Shown here in pieces: positions 34,825 to 35,922 of a stretch of 35,922 nucleotides of DNA. The translations under genes and the position numbers were made by a program. This stretch comes from an uncultured Cytophagales bacterium (GTDB taxonomy: Bacteria; Bacteroidota; Bacteroidia; Cytophagales; UBA9547), in the NCBI GenBank assembly GCA_945957555.1, contig CAMFLX010000034.1, positions 1 to 35,922 of the forward strand, given 5' to 3'. Numbering within the stretch: the first letter of the stretch is position 1; every line of letters begins with the position of its first letter. The notes below the pieces were generated by a model. The model saw only the letters and a list, made by a program, of their open reading frames with translations, did not search any database and was not told where the DNA came from.

Positions 34825-34978
34825 TAGCGTCCGCTATTTTAAGCGAAGTAAGTGACAAGAGCCGTAGTAATTTTAGGACATGATGTAGCATAATTGTGGT
34901 ATTGCGAAGCGGACGCTTCAGGGTTTTAAGTCCAAGTTGTAAATCAAGCTTTAGCATGACGGACGCTTGAACTAGAGC
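34825..34978. repeat. Composite REP-like unit 2, partly degenerate
   Basis: Palindrome C is intact (34825-34836) and D is intact (34906-34919). The B' element is broken: TCCAAG appears at 34930, and its right arm GGACGCTTGAAC only at 34961-34972 after about 30 unrelated bases. The unit ends next to the transposase gene. Confidence 0.65.
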
Positions 34979-35011
34979 TTGAACTATTCCCTAATTTTCA
35001 TATTTTTGAGT

Positions 35012-35572
35012 ATGAGCCGCAAGTACAAAATCTGGGACCAACAGAAGCTATATTTTGTGACGTTTACCGTCATCAACTGGATTGATTTTTTCATAAGAGA
35101 TGTTTATCGTGATGTTTTTGTCGACAGCGTAAAGCATTGTCAACAGAAAAAAGGCCTTGAAGTCTATGCTTGGTGTATCATGCCCAGTCATATCCACATG
35201 ATCATAGGTACAGCAGGTGAATTGCCGCTAGAGGGCATCATCAGAGACATGAAGAGTCATACTTCGAAGAGCTACCGCAAACTTTTGGAAGACAAAGAAG
35301 CACTAGGGGAGAGCAGGAGGGAGTGGATGTACTGGATGATGCAAAGGGCTGGGCGTAAGAATGCAAATAACAATGATTTTCAGTTTTGGCAGCAGCACAA
35401 TCAGCCAGAGGTATTAGACAATAACAAAATCATGGATCAAAAACTGGAATATATTCATAACAACCCTGTAAAAGCAGGTTTTGTGGACAGGCCCGAAGCT
35501 TGGCTGTACAGCAGCGCAGCTGATTACATGGGTGAGCGTAAAGGTCTGATAGATCTCATATTTATACAGTAA
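35012..35572 (+). CDS. REP-associated Y1 tyrosine transposase (RAYT, 186 aa)
   Basis: This is a single-domain HUH-type Y1 transposase related to the IS200/IS605 TnpA family. It begins MSRKYKIWDQQKLYFVTFTV. The metal-binding HUH motif is in CIMPSHIHMIIG (about residues 67-78). The helix that should carry the catalytic tyrosine is LEYIHNNPVKAGFVDRPEAW (about 148-167), ending WLYSSAADY, a pattern typical of RAYTs. Such enzymes cut single-stranded REP palindromes, and here both sides of the gene are full of REP-like palindromes. No IS200-type second gene is present. ATG 35012 is chosen; an upstream TTG frame adds residues translated from repeat sequence. The stop is 1 base before a split palindrome B. 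The protein looks full length and probably functional. Confidence 0.92.
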   Translation: MSRKYKIWDQQKLYFVTFTVINWIDFFIRDVYRDVFVDSVKHCQQKKGLEVYAWCIMPSHIHMIIGTAGELPLEGIIRDMKSHTSKSYRKLLEDKEALGESRREWMYWMMQRAGRKNANNNDFQFWQQHNQPEVLDNNKIMDQKLEYIHNNPVKAGFVDRPEAWLYSSAADYMGERKGLIDLIFIQ

Positions 35573-35587
35573 TGGTTCAAGCGTCCG

Positions 35588-35762
35588 TGTCTGTTGCACA
35601 ACTCGAAAAATAATGTTTTGAGAGTAAAAACATATTTTCTAGCCCGATAGAATAGCTTATAGCCGTTCTAAAATATTTTTGAAGGCAAATATGAAACGCT
35701 AGAAGGCTACTTTGAGACCGGATGGAGATCACAGATACAAAATGCTAGTTGTGCAACAGGCA
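35588..35762. mobile_element. 175-bp MITE-like insertion with 6-bp target duplication
   Basis: The ends TGTCTGTTGCACAACT (35588-35603) and AGTTGTGCAACAGGCA (35747-35762) are inverted repeats with 15 of 16 matches. CGTCCG directly flanks both ends (35582-35587 and 35763-35768). Removing the element and one CGTCCG restores palindrome B exactly (GGTTCAAG + CGTCCG + CTTGGACC), so the insertion site is certain. The interior has no gene. It must have been mobilised by a transposase encoded elsewhere. Confidence 0.88.
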
Positions 35763-35787
35763 CGTCCGCTTGGACCTTTTTTTTTTA

Positions 35788-35886
35788 TAGCGTCCGCTAT
35801 TTTAAGGAAATCAAGCAACCATTGCCATGATGAGTTTATTGCGAAGCGGACGCTTCATGGTTTTGAGTCCAAGCGGACGCTTGAAC
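35788..35886. repeat. Composite REP-like unit 3 (C-D-B' palindromes)
   Basis: TAGCGTCCGCTATTTTAAGG, then GAAGCGGACGCTTC, then GTCCAAGCGGACGCTTGAAC repeat the order of unit 1. Palindromes C, D and B' are identical to their copies in unit 1. The segments between them, such as AAGCAACCATTGCCATGATG, differ. This points to structure-based conservation. Confidence 0.75.
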
Positions 35887-35900
35887 TATTGCCGCGATCT

Positions 35901-35922
35901 GGTTCAAGCGTCCGCTTGGACC
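35901..35922. repeat. REP-like palindrome B, copy at window end
   Basis: It is identical to the copy at 34628-34649 and preceded by the same GATCTG-type bases. It is cut only by the window edge, so more units probably follow. Confidence 0.75.

Larger units (their letters stand above)
34442..35011. other. Gene-free repeat array between immunity gene and transposase
   Basis: The 570 bases hold three copies of an ATGGCGCAAG motif (34455, 34537, 34597) and two composite REP-like units, with no gene. A minus-strand frame over 34775-34957 only reads through the palindromes. Confidence 0.75.
35573..35922. other. Gene-free repeat array after the transposase
   Basis: It holds, in order, palindrome B split by a MITE-like element, a T10 run, palindromes C (35788-35799), D (35843-35856) and B' (35867-35886), and a complete palindrome B that ends at the last base of the window. 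I see no gene. Confidence 0.8.

Noticed and set aside
34775-34957. 60-aa minus-strand frame
   Set aside because: It is made entirely of REP-like palindromes.
34531-35922. CRISPR array
   Set aside because: Repeats are palindromic, of unequal spacing and mixed type, with a transposase and no cas genes.

Overview
The window looks like a Bacteroidota chromosome, probably a Cytophagia- or Sphingobacteriia-like gliding or environmental lineage; the exact taxon cannot be read from sequence alone. The signs are starts without strong Shine-Dalgarno sequences, A/T-rich leaders, several protein families I know mainly from Bacteroidota, and giant Sec-exported RHS/YD-repeat proteins.

Layout. Positions 1-2548 hold repeat-rich spacer with two small conserved genes: a 66-aa winged-helix-like protein (minus strand, 648-848) and a 249-aa orphan protein (1218-1967). 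Two closely related terminator hairpins (446 and 2015) lie in the same spacers. From 2549 to 34441 every gene is on the plus strand, with gaps of 70 bp or less, and seven of the eight products carry an export signal, lipoprotein signal or membrane anchor. This looks like one operon: a large adhesin-like protein interrupted by one in-frame TGA (2549-6472), an OmpH/Skp-like chaperone (6478-6999), a lipoprotein (6968-7561), an 1863-aa RHS-partner protein (7567-13158), a 1996-aa multidomain secreted protein ending in a YD-type module (13191-19181), a 236-aa exported protein of possible LolA-like type (19194-19904), a 4696-aa RHS protein (19975-34065), and a 122-aa cytosolic protein without a signal (34073-34441).

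The RHS protein has the usual polymorphic-toxin layout: a long conserved body, an RHS-associated core ending in DVNGD, then a unique C-terminal domain of about 285 aa that I cannot match to a known toxin. The small gene 7 bp downstream is the expected immunity gene. Base composition falls sharply at the core/toxin junction, as expected for an exchanged toxin-immunity cassette. Two insertions in the RHS body are unusual: a run of Ycf48/BNR-like beta-propeller repeats (about residues 2490-3400) and a beta-helix-like block (about 4037-4275) just before the core. My working model is a cell-envelope-exported RHS toxin system with its own periplasmic chaperone and lipoproteins, loosely comparable to a TcB/TcC cocoon. 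That model is inference.

Positions 34442-35922 are an array of REP-like palindromes around a Y1 (HUH) REP-associated tyrosine transposase. A 175-bp MITE-like element sits inside one palindrome with a clean 6-bp target duplication. A degenerate copy of the same repeat unit, with the same internal spacing, lies at the left end (487-532), so this repeat family brackets the whole RHS cluster.
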